Notes: a model not told the origin generated them from the letters alone. A DNA stretch of 64,000 bases from Cellulomonas fulva (GCF_018531375.1 NZ_JAHBOH010000001.1:1116001-1180000); one strand, 5' to 3'; shown: positions 33,940 to 43,783, counted from the first letter of the stretch. Translations and numbers: made by a program.

Positions 33940-34785
33940 CTACGCGGTGGTGTCGACGTCCTGCCAGTCGATCAGCTCGTCCGCCGGCGGCACCTCGACG
34001 GTGACGCTCTCGTCGTCCCAGTCGCCGAAGGTCATGGTGGTCGTGACGCCCTGGAACTCCGAGACGGTCTGCACCGTCCGGCCCTCGGCGTCCAGCCACG
34101 CGTCGGAGGTCATCGTCTCCGGCAGCTGGGCCATGGCGTCCTCGAGCATGCCACCCAGGTTGCCCGACATCGCCTCGACGTAGGCCGCGGTGTCGAGCGT
34201 CATCGTGTAGTGCATGGCGGGGACGCCCGCGATCTCCTCGACCCCGACGGCCTCGAGCTCGACCAGGGCGTCGTCGAACTGCGCGTTCTGCCCCGCCTGC
34301 GCCAGCTGCTGCGGGTCCGGGAGCTGGCTCGCCAGGGGGTTCTGCGTGTCAGCCGGGTCGATGATGACGTACTTGTTCCCGGACAGCTCGCCCAGGTTCA
34401 TGTAGTACATCCCGTCGGCGATCACCGTCGTGGCCTCCATGCCCTGCGACGTCATGGTCATGCCGACCCGGGTGTCCTCGTCGTCGAGCACCACGTCGTA
34501 GGCGAAGCTGAGCTCGTTCGGTCCGCCGGTGGCCGACATCGTGTAGCGGTACCGCGACACCTCCTGCATCGCCTGCTGGTTCACGTCGACGAACTGCTCG
34601 CGCGTCAGCTCCGCCGGCCCGTCCGGCGTGGACGGCTGGCCCGGGTCGCTCGCGACGTCGCTCGGTGCCGAGGTCGCCGAGACGGTCTCGGCCGGCCCGC
34701 CCGCGGAGTCCGTGCCGCACGCGGTCAGGACGAGGGCGAGTGCCGCAGCCGAGCCGACGGCGAAGGCACGGGTGGTGGCGCGCAT
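33940..34785 (-). CDS. Secreted lipoprotein, paralogue of the next gene (copy 1)
   Basis: The 281-residue protein has an N-terminal signal and lipobox LTAC with lipidated Cys23, followed by a Ser/Asp-rich linker (about 25-60) and a beta-rich domain. The segment GVPAMHYTMTLDT and the end WDDESVTVEVPPADELIDW are shared with the downstream neighbour. It resembles LppX/LprG-like or DUF6612-type lipoproteins, which bind lipids or have unknown roles; I cannot decide between them. AGGGGGAC precedes ATG34785. Confidence 0.85.
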   Translation of the reverse strand: MRATTRAFAVGSAAALALVLTACGTDSAGGPAETVSATSAPSDVASDPGQPSTPDGPAELTREQFVDVNQQAMQEVSRYRYTMSATGGPNELSFAYDVVLDDEDTRVGMTMTSQGMEATTVIADGMYYMNLGELSGNKYVIIDPADTQNPLASQLPDPQQLAQAGQNAQFDDALVELEAVGVEEIAGVPAMHYTMTLDTAAYVEAMSGNLGGMLEDAMAQLPETMTSDAWLDAEGRTVQTVSEFQGVTTTMTFGDWDDESVTVEVPPADELIDWQDVDTTA

Positions 34786-34924
34786 GCGTGTGTCCCCCTG
34801 GGGTCTGGTGCTGGTCGGCAGTCATGGTGCCAGCCGACCGACGGACACACAGGGTCGAAAGGTCCCCCGGGGCAATCTTCACCCGGATGCGCGCCGCCGC
34901 GACCCGGCGGCACGCACCGGGAGG

Positions 34925-35818
34925 TCAGCTGCCCAGCGAGGCGAACGGGTCCACGTCGGTGAGCTGGTCCGCGCTCGGCGCCTCGACGCGGATGCTCGAG
35001 TCGTCCCAGTCGGAGAAGACCGACTCGGACGTGAAGCCCATGATCTCCGTGGTGCTCTTCACCAGGCGGTTGTCCGCGTCGAGCCAGTAGTCGGTGGAGA
35101 GCGTCGTGCCGTCGCCCGCGTCGGGCGCGGCCGTCTCGCCCGCCAGGCCTCCGAGGGCGTCGGTGACGGCCGACATGTCGAGCACCACCGTGTAGTGGGT
35201 GGTCGGGATGCCCGCGACGTCCTCCTCGCCCACCTTCTCGACGGACTGGATCGCGTCGTCGAGCGGCGCGAGCTGCTCCTTCAGCGAGCTGCTGTCCGCC
35301 ATCTGCTGCAGCTGCTCGGCCATCGGGCTCGAGTCGCCGTCGAGCTTGAAGAACTTGCCGTCCGTCAGGGCACCCATGTTCATGTAGTAGTCGGACCCGA
35401 CGAGGATCACGGTCGACTCCTGCCCCGCGGCCTTGGTGACCGACCTGGTGGAGACCTTGCCGCCCTGCACCACGACCTCGGCGACCGTGGTGGACTCGAC
35501 GCCCGACCCGGTGGTGGTCGTGGTCATCCGGTAGCGCGTGTCCTGGCTCATCGCGCTCGAGAGGGCGTCGGCGAAGTTCTCCGCCGTGAGCTCGGCGCCG
35601 GCGTCCGTGCCCGCGCCGTCGCCGGCCGCGGGCGTGCTCGTCGTGGCGTCAGAGCCGGCGTCCTGGCCGGCGTCCTGCCCCGCGTCCTGGTCGGTGCCCT
35701 GCGAGACCGCCGTCTGCGCGGGCGCCGCCGTGCCGTCCGACGAGTCGCTGCACGCGGCGAGGGTGAGGGCGAGGGTCGCGGCGGCACCTGCGCCGACGAT
35801 CCGGGTGATGGCACGCAT
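34925..35818 (-). CDS. Secreted lipoprotein, paralogue of the adjacent gene (copy 2)
   Basis: The 297-residue protein has a lipobox LAAC at Cys23, exactly where the neighbour has its own, and a linker with tandem DAGQ repeats. The domain shares GIPTTHYTVVLDM, WLDADNRLVKSTTE and WDDSSIRVEAPSADQLTD with copy 1, so the two are tandem duplicates that have diverged. The gap is 139 bp, so each may have its own promoter. GGGGAGC precedes ATG35818. Function unknown. Confidence 0.85.
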   Translation of the reverse strand: MRAITRIVGAGAAATLALTLAACSDSSDGTAAPAQTAVSQGTDQDAGQDAGQDAGSDATTSTPAAGDGAGTDAGAELTAENFADALSSAMSQDTRYRMTTTTTGSGVESTTVAEVVVQGGKVSTRSVTKAAGQESTVILVGSDYYMNMGALTDGKFFKLDGDSSPMAEQLQQMADSSSLKEQLAPLDDAIQSVEKVGEEDVAGIPTTHYTVVLDMSAVTDALGGLAGETAAPDAGDGTTLSTDYWLDADNRLVKSTTEIMGFTSESVFSDWDDSSIRVEAPSADQLTDVDPFASLGS

Positions 35819-35899
35819 GAGAGAGCTCCCCTGGTCGTGGATTCGCCACAATCCTGGCACGGCCGCGCCGGGTCGGCCGGGTCCGTCCACAGGCCTCAC

Positions 35900-35921
35900 C
35901 CGGGTGATCCCGGTCACCCGG
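35900..35921 (-). terminator. Hairpin downstream of the cbp-galM operon
   Basis: The arms CCGGGTGA and TCACCCGG (35900-35921) pair around the loop TCCCGG, 22 bases beyond the galM stop. No T-tract follows. It probably ends the cbp-galM transcript before the divergent lipoprotein promoter. Confidence 0.5.
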
Positions 35922-35943
35922 CCGGGCCGCCGCACGGGTCCGG

Positions 35944-36921
35944 TCACGCCTCCGAGGGCGTCACGTCCAGCGTGAACCGCGCCGTGCGGACCTCCTCGGG
36001 CTGCAGCTCGAGGACGCCGGTGCCGGGGACGCCCGCGGCGTGCAGCGTGAACGCGTCGTTGACGTTGGTCACGGGCTCGACGGCGAAGTACGCACGCCGC
36101 TGGGGCGCGTAGAGCACGACGTGCGAGTACGTCGGGTCCGCGGTGAGGTCCACGCGCACGCCCTCGTCGTACTGGATCCCGACCGTCCCGTCCCAGCCGG
36201 TCAGGACGTCGTCGACGAAGCCTGCGCCCAGCCGCCGGGGACGGCGGAAGTCCGCACGCGGCGGGACCGGGCCGGCCGGGCCGACCGCCATGCCCGCCTC
36301 GAGCGGGTAGCCGCGCTCGGCCGGCACGTGCAGCACGGGCTGCGCCGACGACGAGGGGGTGGCGCCCGGTGCCACCAGCGACCGGCGCAGGTACGGGTGG
36401 TGCCCGAACCCGGCCGGGAACGGCTCGACGTCCACGTTCTGCACGCTGGTCGAGACCGTCAGCCGGCCGCCGTCGAGCGCGTACGTCACGCGGGCGACGA
36501 ACCGCCACGGGAAGTTGATCCCGATCAGGTCGCTCGTGTCGAGCGAGAGCGTCACCGACCCCGGCGAGCGTGCCTCGATGCCCCACGACGCGTACCGGGT
36601 GGCGCCGTGGATCGCGGTGCCGTCCGCGCCGTCGTGCTGCAGCCGCCAGGTCTGTCCCCGGTAGCGCAGCACGCCGCCGCGGACGCGGTTGGACCACGGG
36701 ACCATGACAAAGCTCGCGCACCGCTCCGGCACGCCCCGGCCGCCGGCGGGCGTCGGCCGCAGGAGGTCGCGCCAGCCCTCACGCGTGCGGATCCGCCCGG
36801 CCGCGAGCGCCGCGCCGGTGTCCGGCAGCACGTCGAGCTCCCACACCCCGCTGCGGAGCCGGAGCACGCGCGGGTCGAGCTCGACGCCCGACTCCTCGTC
36901 GACACCGGGCGCAGCGGTCAT
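35944..36921 (-). CDS. galM: Aldose 1-epimerase (mutarotase)
   Basis: The 325-residue protein has the family motifs SNRV, IHGATRYASW, FGHHPYLR with the catalytic-type His, and VEPVTNVNDAF. It interconverts alpha- and beta-anomers of glucose and similar sugars. It starts 19 bases after cbp on the same strand; cellobiose phosphorylase releases glucose and alpha-glucose 1-phosphate, so an epimerase here makes metabolic sense. The start ATG36921 has GGGGG upstream. The exact sugar preference is not known. Confidence 0.9.
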   Translation of the reverse strand: MTAAPGVDEESGVELDPRVLRLRSGVWELDVLPDTGAALAAGRIRTREGWRDLLRPTPAGGRGVPERCASFVMVPWSNRVRGGVLRYRGQTWRLQHDGADGTAIHGATRYASWGIEARSPGSVTLSLDTSDLIGINFPWRFVARVTYALDGGRLTVSTSVQNVDVEPFPAGFGHHPYLRRSLVAPGATPSSSAQPVLHVPAERGYPLEAGMAVGPAGPVPPRADFRRPRRLGAGFVDDVLTGWDGTVGIQYDEGVRVDLTADPTYSHVVLYAPQRRAYFAVEPVTNVNDAFTLHAAGVPGTGVLELQPEEVRTARFTLDVTPSEA

Positions 36922-36940
36922 CGTGGTTCCCCCTCGGCTG

Positions 36941-39409
36941 TCAGAGCGTGACCTCGACGCGCACGGTCGAGCCGGCGGGCGCGTAGGGGACCAGGTTGCC
37001 CTCGACGGGCGTGCCGTCGACGACGAGCGAGCCGCGGGCGCCGTCGGCGCCCGAGTTCGTCACGACGATCTCGTACGTCGCGCCGCGCGCGACGCGCGTC
37101 ACCGTGAACTGCGGCACCTCGGGGCCGATCTGCGGGTCGACGACGAGCCCGTCGTAGTCGGTCCGCACGCCGAGCAGGTGCTGCGAGACGGTGACGAAGT
37201 TCCACGCCGCGGTGCCGGTGAGCCAGGAGTTCTTGGCCTCGCCGTGGCGGACCGCCTCCTTGCCCGCGATCATCTGCGCGTACACGTACGGCTCGAGGCG
37301 GTGCACGTCGGAGATGTCCTCGCGGTACGCCGGCGTGATGCGCTTGTAGTAGTCGAACGCGCGCGCGCCGCGGCCCAGCACCGTCTCGGCGATGATCACC
37401 CAGGGGTTGTTGTGGCAGAAGATGCCACCGTTCTCCTTGTACCCGGGCGGGTACGTCGAGACCTCGCCCATGTGTACCTGGTAGGTGGTGTACGCCGGGT
37501 ACTGCAGCACCATGCCGTGGTCGGTCGCCAGCATCTCGTTGACCGCGTCGAGCGCCTGGACCGCCGGCGCGGACTCGTCGTGCGGTCCCTCGCCCACGCC
37601 GACGCCCGCCATCACGGCGAAGCCCTGCGGCTCGATCCAGATCTTGCCCTCGTCGTGCGCGTCGGTGCCGATCGGGTTGCCGTAGTAGTCGTACGCCCGC
37701 AGGAACCAGCGCCCGTCCCAGCCGTCCGTGAGGATCGCCTGGCGCATCTCGGCGACGAGGTCGCGCGCCCGGGCGGCGACGTCGGCGAGGCCGCGGCGCT
37801 CCGCGAGCTCGGCGTACTGCTCGCCGTAGAGCACGAACTGCGCGGCGATGAACACCGACTCGGCGACCCCGCCCGCCTGGTTCTCGGTGGTCTGGAAGGA
37901 CTCGCCGGGGGTGGTCGAGAAGCAGTTGAGGTTGAGGCAGTCGTTCCAGTCGGCCCGGCCGATCAGGGGCAGGCCGTGCGGGCCGCGGTTCGCGACCGTG
38001 AACTCGAACGAGCGCGTGAGGTGCTCGAACAGCGGGACCTCGGTGCCGTCCTCGTTGTCGAACGGCACGGGCTCGTCGAGGATCGAGAAGTCGCCCGTCT
38101 CCTTGACGTACGCCGCGGTGCCCGCGATGAGCCACAGCGGGTCGTCGTTGAAGCCGGAGCCGATGTCGTTGTTCCCGCGCTTCGTGAGCGGCTGGTACTG
38201 GTGGTACGCCGAGCCGTCGGGGAACTGCGTCGAGGCGATGTCGATGATCCGCTCGCGCGCGCGCTCGGGGATCAGGTGGACGAAGCCGAGCAGGTCCTGG
38301 TTGGAGTCGCGGAAGCCCATCCCGCGCCCGATCCCGGTCTCGAAGAACGAGGCCGAGCGGGACATGTTGAACGTGACCATGCACTGGTACTGGTTCCACA
38401 CGTTGACCATGCGGTCGAGCTTCTCGTCGTCCGAGCGGACCGAGTACGTCGACAGCAGCCGGGTCCAGTGGTCCTGCAGCTCGACGAGCGCGGCGTCCGC
38501 CTGCTCCGCGGTGGCGAACCGGCCCAGCAGCGCGTGCGCGCGCTCCTTGTTGACCACCTGGTGGGCGTCGTCCGCCCACTTCTCCTCGTCGGGGTTCTCC
38601 ACGTAGCCCAGCACGTAGACCAGGTCGCGGGACTCGCCGGGCGCGAGCTCGACGACGACCGAGTGCGAGCCGATCGGGTACCAGCCGGACGCGACCGAGT
38701 CGGCCGAGCGGCCCGCGCGCGGCACCGCCGCCTCGCCCAGCCCGTTGTAGGCGCCGACGAACGTGTCCCGGTCCGTGTCGAAGCCCGCGGCGGGGGTGTT
38801 CACGGCGAACACGGCGTAGTGGTCGCGGCGCTCGCGGTACTCCGTGCGGTGGTAGATCGCGGAGCCGTGCGGCGAGTCCTGCTCGACCTCGACCTCGCCG
38901 ATCGAGAGGTTGCGCTGGTAGTTGGTCTGGTCGTCCTGCGCGTTCCAGAGGCAGAACTCGACGAACGAGAAGAGCGTGAGGCTCTTGGCGGCGTCCGAGG
39001 TGTTGGTGACCGTGACCTTCTGCACCTCGGCGGTCTCGCCGAGCGGCACGAAGAACGAGGTCTCGACGCGCACGCCGTTCCGCTCGCCCGTGATGCGCGA
39101 GTAGCCCAGGCCGTGCCGCGCCTCGAAGTGGTCCAGGTCCGCCTTGACCGGGAGCCACGACGGCGTCCACACGTCGCCGCCGTCGTTCACGTACAGGTAG
39201 CGGCCGCCCGCGTCCGCGGGGATGTTGTTGTAGCGGTAGCGCGTCAGGCGGCGCATCTTGGCGTCGCGGTAGAACGAGTAGCCACCGGCCTGGTGGGACA
39301 GCAGCGAGAAGAACTGCTCCGATCCCAGGTAGTTGATCCACGGGTACGGGGTGTGCGGCGTCGTGATGACGTACTCGCGTGCCTCGTCGTCGAAGTGCCC
39401 GTAGCGCAT
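36941..39409 (-). CDS. cbp: Cellobiose phosphorylase (GH94)
   Basis: The 822-residue protein has the length known for Cellulomonas gilvus/uda cellobiose phosphorylase and, as far as I can recall their sequence, is near-identical over long stretches, for example [20 protein letters not shown] and [16 protein letters not shown]. The catalytic general acid is Asp490 (WND), the same number as in the known enzyme. It splits cellobiose with phosphate to alpha-glucose 1-phosphate and glucose, an ATP-saving route for cellulose degradation products. It has no signal peptide and is cytoplasmic. It heads an operon with galM and has a CebR-like operator in its leader. Confidence 0.97.
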   Translation of the reverse strand: MRYGHFDDEAREYVITTPHTPYPWINYLGSEQFFSLLSHQAGGYSFYRDAKMRRLTRYRYNNIPADAGGRYLYVNDGGDVWTPSWLPVKADLDHFEARHGLGYSRITGERNGVRVETSFFVPLGETAEVQKVTVTNTSDAAKSLTLFSFVEFCLWNAQDDQTNYQRNLSIGEVEVEQDSPHGSAIYHRTEYRERRDHYAVFAVNTPAAGFDTDRDTFVGAYNGLGEAAVPRAGRSADSVASGWYPIGSHSVVVELAPGESRDLVYVLGYVENPDEEKWADDAHQVVNKERAHALLGRFATAEQADAALVELQDHWTRLLSTYSVRSDDEKLDRMVNVWNQYQCMVTFNMSRSASFFETGIGRGMGFRDSNQDLLGFVHLIPERARERIIDIASTQFPDGSAYHQYQPLTKRGNNDIGSGFNDDPLWLIAGTAAYVKETGDFSILDEPVPFDNEDGTEVPLFEHLTRSFEFTVANRGPHGLPLIGRADWNDCLNLNCFSTTPGESFQTTENQAGGVAESVFIAAQFVLYGEQYAELAERRGLADVAARARDLVAEMRQAILTDGWDGRWFLRAYDYYGNPIGTDAHDEGKIWIEPQGFAVMAGVGVGEGPHDESAPAVQALDAVNEMLATDHGMVLQYPAYTTYQVHMGEVSTYPPGYKENGGIFCHNNPWVIIAETVLGRGARAFDYYKRITPAYREDISDVHRLEPYVYAQMIAGKEAVRHGEAKNSWLTGTAAWNFVTVSQHLLGVRTDYDGLVVDPQIGPEVPQFTVTRVARGATYEIVVTNSGADGARGSLVVDGTPVEGNLVPYAPAGSTVRVEVTL

Positions 39410-39502
39410 CGGTGGTGCCTCTCGCGGTGATCGTCGCCGGGTCGCTCGCTGCCGCGACGCTGCCGTGCGTCCCTCGTCGGCGGTGACCACTCAGGGTGGG
39501 TG

Positions 39503-39540
39503 CGAGAGCGCTCCCATGCGCCTCACGAGACAGGACTATA
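39503..39540 (-). promoter_or_regulatory. cbp promoter: TATAGT -10 and a CebR-like operator
   Basis: On the minus strand a clear -10 TATAGT (39535-39540) is followed 18 bases later by TGGGAGCGCTCTCG (39503-39516), which matches the CebR operator TGGGAGCGCTCCCA in 12 of 14 positions. The operator would lie about +12 to +25 of the transcript, so repression by roadblock is likely. Cellobiose would relieve it by analogy with Streptomyces and Thermobifida CebR/CelR. The regulator gene is not in the window. Confidence 0.75.
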
Positions 39541-39617
39541 GCGGGGCGCCAGGGCCGCGGCACCCACCCCGGCGATACCGGTCCCCGGACGGCGTAGGAC
39601 GCGCCGCCGCGGGGCAC

Positions 39618-39623
39618 TACCGT
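39618..39623 (+). promoter_or_regulatory. -10-like TACCGT, leaderless start of dcd
   Basis: TACCGT ends seven bases before GTG39630 with no ribosome-binding site between. The spacing indicates transcription from the start codon. The divergent cbp promoter is about 80 bases away. Confidence 0.5.
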
Positions 39624-39629
39624 GGCCCC

Positions 39630-40205
39630 GTGCTGCTCTCCGACCGTGACATCAGGGCCGAGCTCGAGTCCGGCCGCGTGGGCCTCGAGCCCTACGAGCC
39701 GGCGATGATCCAGCCGTCGAGCATCGACGTGCGCCTCGACCGGTTCTTCCGGCTGTTCGACAACCACAAGTACCCGGTCATCGACCCCGCGGCCGAGCAG
39801 CCGGACCTCACCCGGCTGGTCGACGTGCCTACGGGCGAGTCGTTCGTGCTGCACCCCGGCGAGTTCGTCCTCGGCTCCACGTACGAGCAGGTCACGCTGC
39901 CCGACGACGTCGCGGCACGGCTGGAGGGCAAGTCCTCCCTGGGCCGGCTGGGGCTGCTCACGCACTCGACCGCCGGCTTCGTCGACCCCGGCTTCTCCGG
40001 CCACGTGACGCTCGAGCTGTCCAACGTGGCGACGCTGCCGATCATCCTGTGGCCCGGCATGAAGATCGGGCAGCTGTGCTTCTTCCGCCTGTCCTCCGCC
40101 GCCGAGCACCCGTACGGGTCCGAGCGCTACGGCTCGCGGTACCAGGGCCAGCGCGGCCCGACGGCCTCGCGGTCCTGGCAGAGCTTCCACCGCACGGAGG
40201 TGTGA
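39630..40205 (+). CDS. dcd: dCTP deaminase
   Basis: The 191-residue protein is a complete Dcd: [20 protein letters not shown], the catalytic and binding segment [20 protein letters not shown], and [18 protein letters not shown] at the C-terminus. It converts dCTP to dUTP; some actinobacterial members are bifunctional and give dUMP, which I cannot tell here. GTG39630 is preceded by TACCGT. The following gene starts six bases after the stop. Confidence 0.95.
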   Translation: MLLSDRDIRAELESGRVGLEPYEPAMIQPSSIDVRLDRFFRLFDNHKYPVIDPAAEQPDLTRLVDVPTGESFVLHPGEFVLGSTYEQVTLPDDVAARLEGKSSLGRLGLLTHSTAGFVDPGFSGHVTLELSNVATLPIILWPGMKIGQLCFFRLSSAAEHPYGSERYGSRYQGQRGPTASRSWQSFHRTEV

Positions 40206-40210
40206 GCCCG

Positions 40211-41350
40211 GTGCCGCGCCTCCCGCTCACGGCGGACCCGGACCTGCGGCGCCGGCACCTGCTCGCGCTGCCGGGCGGGGTCGAGCCCGACGAGGTCGAG
40301 GTCCTGGCCGCGAGCAGGTTCCTCAACGCCCGCTGGGAGGACCCGGCCGGCGACACCCCGACGCAGCGGTCCCGACCGCTGACCGCGGCGTTCGGCCTGC
40401 GGCTCGGAGGGACCGCGGCCGCGCGCGAGCCGGGCGCCCGAGTGCTGCGGCTCACCCGGCACTCGACGCTGACCGGGCCGTACACCGTGCTGCCCGACGA
40501 CGTGGTGGCGCTCGGCCTGCCCGCGTCCACCGAGCTCGTCTTCGACGTCGTGGCGACGCGCGAGCGCGGCGAGCGGCCCTACCCGGGCGGCGACCGGAAC
40601 GGGCTCAAGCGCGCGTTCCCCGACGGGATGCCCGTGCGCGAGGAGGAGCGCGTGCTGCTCTGGCTCGTCGCGGCGGCTCGTCGGCTGGGTGGCGCCGTGC
40701 GCACGGGCGAGTTCGGCGTGGTCCTGGTGCCGGACATGGAGAGCGCGATCGACCTGACCGTCCTCACCGACCGGTGGGTCGAGCCCGAGGAGGCGCTCGC
40801 GGTGGTGCAGCGGGCCGCGCCGCGGGCCCGGCTGTCGGTCCCGACGAGCGAGTGGAACGGCCCGATGGTCGGCGCCGGCCGCGAGGAGGGGCACCCGGTC
40901 CCGGGCATGCCCGAGCCGGGCGGCTCGGGGCTGCGGGACACGCTGCGGGAGCACGGCGTGCTGGACCCGCTCGAGCGGCGGCGGCTCATGATGGAGGCCG
41001 CCGCGTTCGACGAGCTCATGCTGGCCGCGCCGCCCGCGGCCGAGTCGTTCGGCGTGCTGGTGGACCTCGGCGTGGACGGCACGGTCGCGGTCGAGGTCGC
41101 CGAGGAGACGGAGCTGCCGCCGCTGCTGCGCGGGCTGCCGTGGACCGAGCGCGGGGTCGTCGCCTACCGCGTGCGCTGGGAGCCGATGCTGATCGAGCAG
41201 CTCGAGGTCGAGAAGCCGTCGCTCGAGCACCGCGTGGCCCGCACGCGGGCGGCCCCCGTGGTCATGGCCGTGACGCGTGCGCTCCACGCCGCGGTGGGCG
41301 GCGAGATCGCCGACGAGGCCGACTTCCTGATCGACCCGGCCGACCTCTGA
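40211..41350 (+). CDS. Uncharacterised protein, paralogue of the gene at 25.0 kb
   Basis: A 379-residue soluble protein of no recognised family. It contains, in order, HLLALPGGV, LVAAARRLGGAV, AIDLTVL, RARLSVPTSEWNGP and near the end VAYRVRWEPM and EADFLIDPADL, all mirrored in the 294-residue protein at 25012. An internal stretch (about 225-290, with LRDTLREHGVLDPLERRRLM) is extra here. GTG40211 is placed ten bases after GGAGG; GTG40202 would overlap the dcd stop. It follows dcd closely and may be in one transcript. Confidence 0.8.
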   Translation: MPRLPLTADPDLRRRHLLALPGGVEPDEVEVLAASRFLNARWEDPAGDTPTQRSRPLTAAFGLRLGGTAAAREPGARVLRLTRHSTLTGPYTVLPDDVVALGLPASTELVFDVVATRERGERPYPGGDRNGLKRAFPDGMPVREEERVLLWLVAAARRLGGAVRTGEFGVVLVPDMESAIDLTVLTDRWVEPEEALAVVQRAAPRARLSVPTSEWNGPMVGAGREEGHPVPGMPEPGGSGLRDTLREHGVLDPLERRRLMMEAAAFDELMLAAPPAAESFGVLVDLGVDGTVAVEVAEETELPPLLRGLPWTERGVVAYRVRWEPMLIEQLEVEKPSLEHRVARTRAAPVVMAVTRALHAAVGGEIADEADFLIDPADL

Positions 41351-41388
41351 GCACCCCGCCCTCGCCGACGCCGTGGCGACTCCTCACC

Positions 41389-41472
41389 GAGTCGTCAAAG
41401 GTTCAGTGGGTCGTCAGCCATCTCTGACGAGGTGCTGAATCTCTGACGACGTGGTGGTTCTCTGACGAGTCG
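41389..41472. repeat. CTCTGACGAC-family repeat, copy 2 (19-bp period)
   Basis: GTCGTCAAAG (41391), GTCGTCAGCC (41410), CTCTGACGAG (41422), CTCTGACGAC (41441) and CTCTGACGAG (41460) follow each other; the last three have an exact 19-bp period. It lies between the stop of the unknown gene and the stop of the Fe-S oxidoreductase, converging. It shares the decamer with the 13.3-kb element. A bidirectional terminator or a dispersed element are both plausible. Confidence 0.75.
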
Positions 41473-41488
41473 GGGGTCGCGAGGTGGG

Positions 41489-43783
41489 TCAGGGGGTGGG
41501 GCTCAGGCGGTCGCGGAGGAGGACGGCGATGTCCGTCACCTCCGGGACCCCGACCTGCACCGGACGGGCCGACGAGGGCGTGCTCGGTGTCGAGGCGTCG
41601 GCCGGTGCCGCGTGCGCGCCTGCGTCCGGCGCTGTGCCCGGCGCTGTGCCCGGTCCGGTGCCTGGTGCTGTGCCCGAAGCGGCGTTCGAGGCCGCGGCCG
41701 CGACGCCGTCGGAGAGCATGACCGTGCAGTAGGGGCACGCGGTCGCGATCACGTCGGCGCCGGTGGCGATGGCCTCGGTGGCCCGCGCGGTGGAGATGCG
41801 CGTGCCGACGGACTCCTCCATCCACACGCGGGCGCCGCCCGCGCCGCAGCAGAACGCGTCCTTGCCGTGGCGCGGCATCTCCGCGAGCTGGACGCCGGGG
41901 ATCGCGCCGAGCAGCTCCCGCGGCGGCGAGTAGACCTGGTTGTGCCGGCCCAGGTAGCAGGGGTCGTGGTAGGTCACGGTCCGCCCGTCGACCCGGGGGT
42001 CGTCCGCGGGCAGCAGCGTGAGGCGGCCGTCCGCGACCAGGTTCTCCAGCAGGACCGTGTGGTGCACCACCTCGTACCGGCCGCCGAGCTGCGGGTACTC
42101 CCGGCTGATGGTGTTGAAGCAGTGCGCGCAGGTCACCACGATGCGCTGGGCGCCCACCTCGCCGAGGACCTCGACGTTCTGGGCCGCGAGCATCTGGTAG
42201 AGCATCTCGTTGCCCGCGCGGCGGGCGGGGTCGCCCGTGCAGGTCTCGCCGTCGCCCAGCACCGCGAAGGAGACGCCCGCCGCGTGCAGCAGCTCGGCGA
42301 CCGCCCTCGTCGTGCGCTTGGCACGGTCCTCGTAGGCGCCCGCGCACCCGACCCAGAACAGGTAGTCGACGTCCGCCGCGGACTCGACGTCGGCACCGAC
42401 CACCGGGACCTCGAAGTCGAGCCCCTTGGCCCAGTCCATGCGGGCGCGCGCGGGCAGCCCCCACGGGTTGCCCTGGCGCTCGAGCTTGGTGAACGTCCCG
42501 CCCAGCTCCTTGGGGAACGCGGACTCCATGAGCACCTGGTAGCGCCGCATGTCGACGATCGCGTCGACGTGCTCGATGTCCACGGGGCACTGCTGCACGC
42601 ACGCCCCGCACGTGGTGCACGCCCACAGCGCGTCGGGGTCGATGACGCCGGTGCCGATGAGGTCGAGGCCCGCGTGGGACTGGTCCGGCGTCTGCTCACC
42701 GGTGGGCGTCATCAGGTACGGGGCGGTCGCGGCGGCGTGGTCGCGCAGCGACAGGGTCACGACCTTGGGCGACAGCGGCTTGCCCGTGGCCCACGCCGGG
42801 CACTGGTCCTGGCACCGCCCGCACTCGGTGCAGGTCGCGAAGTCGAGCAGGCCCTTCCAGGTGAAGTCCTCGATCGCGCCGACGCCCAGGCGCGCGTCGT
42901 CGGGCAGGTCCTCGAGCGCGGCCAGGTCGACGGGGGTGCCGTCCGCGAGCGTGAGCGGCTGCAGCGGACCCAGCGCGGGGGCGCCGTCCGGCTCGCGCCG
43001 CGCGTACACGTTGACCAGGGCCAGGAAGCGGTGCCAGGCCACGCCCATCGTCGGCTGCAGCCCGATCACCATGAGCCACGTCATCGACACGACGATCTTG
43101 ACGGTCGCCACCACGACGATCGCGGTCTCCAGCGCGCTCGTCGTCGCACCCTCGAGGGACGCGCCCAGCCAGGCGGTCGTCGGGAAGTGCACGGCCGACG
43201 CGACCGGGTCGCCCTGCGCGGCGGCGAGCGCGTGCTCGAGCGCGCGCAGCGCGATCACCGCGAGCACCACGACGAGCACGGTCGCCTCGACGTAGAACGC
43301 CTGCCACTGCGTGGAGGCGAAGAACCGGGAGCGACGCTGCACGGCCTCGGGCTGCGACGCGCGCGGCCGGATCCGCAGGCGGAGCACGATCAGCGCGACG
43401 ATCCCGACGAGCGACGTCCACGCCAGCGCCTCGACGGCCCACTCGAGGGGGACGAGGTGACCGATCAGCGGCAGCGCGGCGTCGGGCGCGACGACCTGGA
43501 GGTACCCGGTCGCGAGCGTCACCGCGAGCACGGGGAACGAGACCATGACGACCCAGTGCGCCGCGCGCACGACGGGCCGGTGCTGGAACCGGCCGTGGCC
43601 CAGGACCTCGCGCGCGAGCGTGCCCAGCCGCTGCCCGACGGGCCGCAGCCGGCCGGGCGCCGGCCGACCCACCGCCGTGGTCCGCGCGATGGTCGTCGCC
43701 CCGCGCACGAACAGACCCACGCCGACGACGGTCGCCACCGCGACGACGACGAGGCACACCCACTGCAGCGCGTTCACGCGCAC
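41489..43783 (-). CDS. Membrane-anchored (Fe-S) oxidoreductase, HdrD/GlpC-like with heterodisulfide-reductase-type CCG domains
   Basis: About 764 residues. The N-terminal part (about 1-260) has six hydrophobic helices resembling a cytochrome b-type NarI membrane anchor. Two [4Fe-4S] motifs follow (CTECGRCQDQCP and CTTCGACVQQCP), then two CCG domains with CAHCFN, HDPCYLGRHN and FCCGAGGARVW. The C-terminal tail has SGTAPGTGPGTAPGTAP-type repeats. It probably moves electrons between a membrane quinone and a soluble partner. The start GTG43783 or GTG43777 has only a weak ribosome-binding site. It stands alone and its partner is not visible. Confidence 0.88.
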   Translation of the reverse strand: MRVNALQWVCLVVVAVATVVGVGLFVRGATTIARTTAVGRPAPGRLRPVGQRLGTLAREVLGHGRFQHRPVVRAAHWVVMVSFPVLAVTLATGYLQVVAPDAALPLIGHLVPLEWAVEALAWTSLVGIVALIVLRLRIRPRASQPEAVQRRSRFFASTQWQAFYVEATVLVVVLAVIALRALEHALAAAQGDPVASAVHFPTTAWLGASLEGATTSALETAIVVVATVKIVVSMTWLMVIGLQPTMGVAWHRFLALVNVYARREPDGAPALGPLQPLTLADGTPVDLAALEDLPDDARLGVGAIEDFTWKGLLDFATCTECGRCQDQCPAWATGKPLSPKVVTLSLRDHAAATAPYLMTPTGEQTPDQSHAGLDLIGTGVIDPDALWACTTCGACVQQCPVDIEHVDAIVDMRRYQVLMESAFPKELGGTFTKLERQGNPWGLPARARMDWAKGLDFEVPVVGADVESAADVDYLFWVGCAGAYEDRAKRTTRAVAELLHAAGVSFAVLGDGETCTGDPARRAGNEMLYQMLAAQNVEVLGEVGAQRIVVTCAHCFNTISREYPQLGGRYEVVHHTVLLENLVADGRLTLLPADDPRVDGRTVTYHDPCYLGRHNQVYSPPRELLGAIPGVQLAEMPRHGKDAFCCGAGGARVWMEESVGTRISTARATEAIATGADVIATACPYCTVMLSDGVAAAASNAASGTAPGTGPGTAPGTAPDAGAHAAPADASTPSTPSSARPVQVGVPEVTDIAVLLRDRLSPTP

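Noticed and set aside
41389-41472. CRISPR array suggested by the 19-bp regular repeat
   Set aside because: The repeat unit is only about 10 bp, the spacers are 9 bp and no cas gene is nearby.
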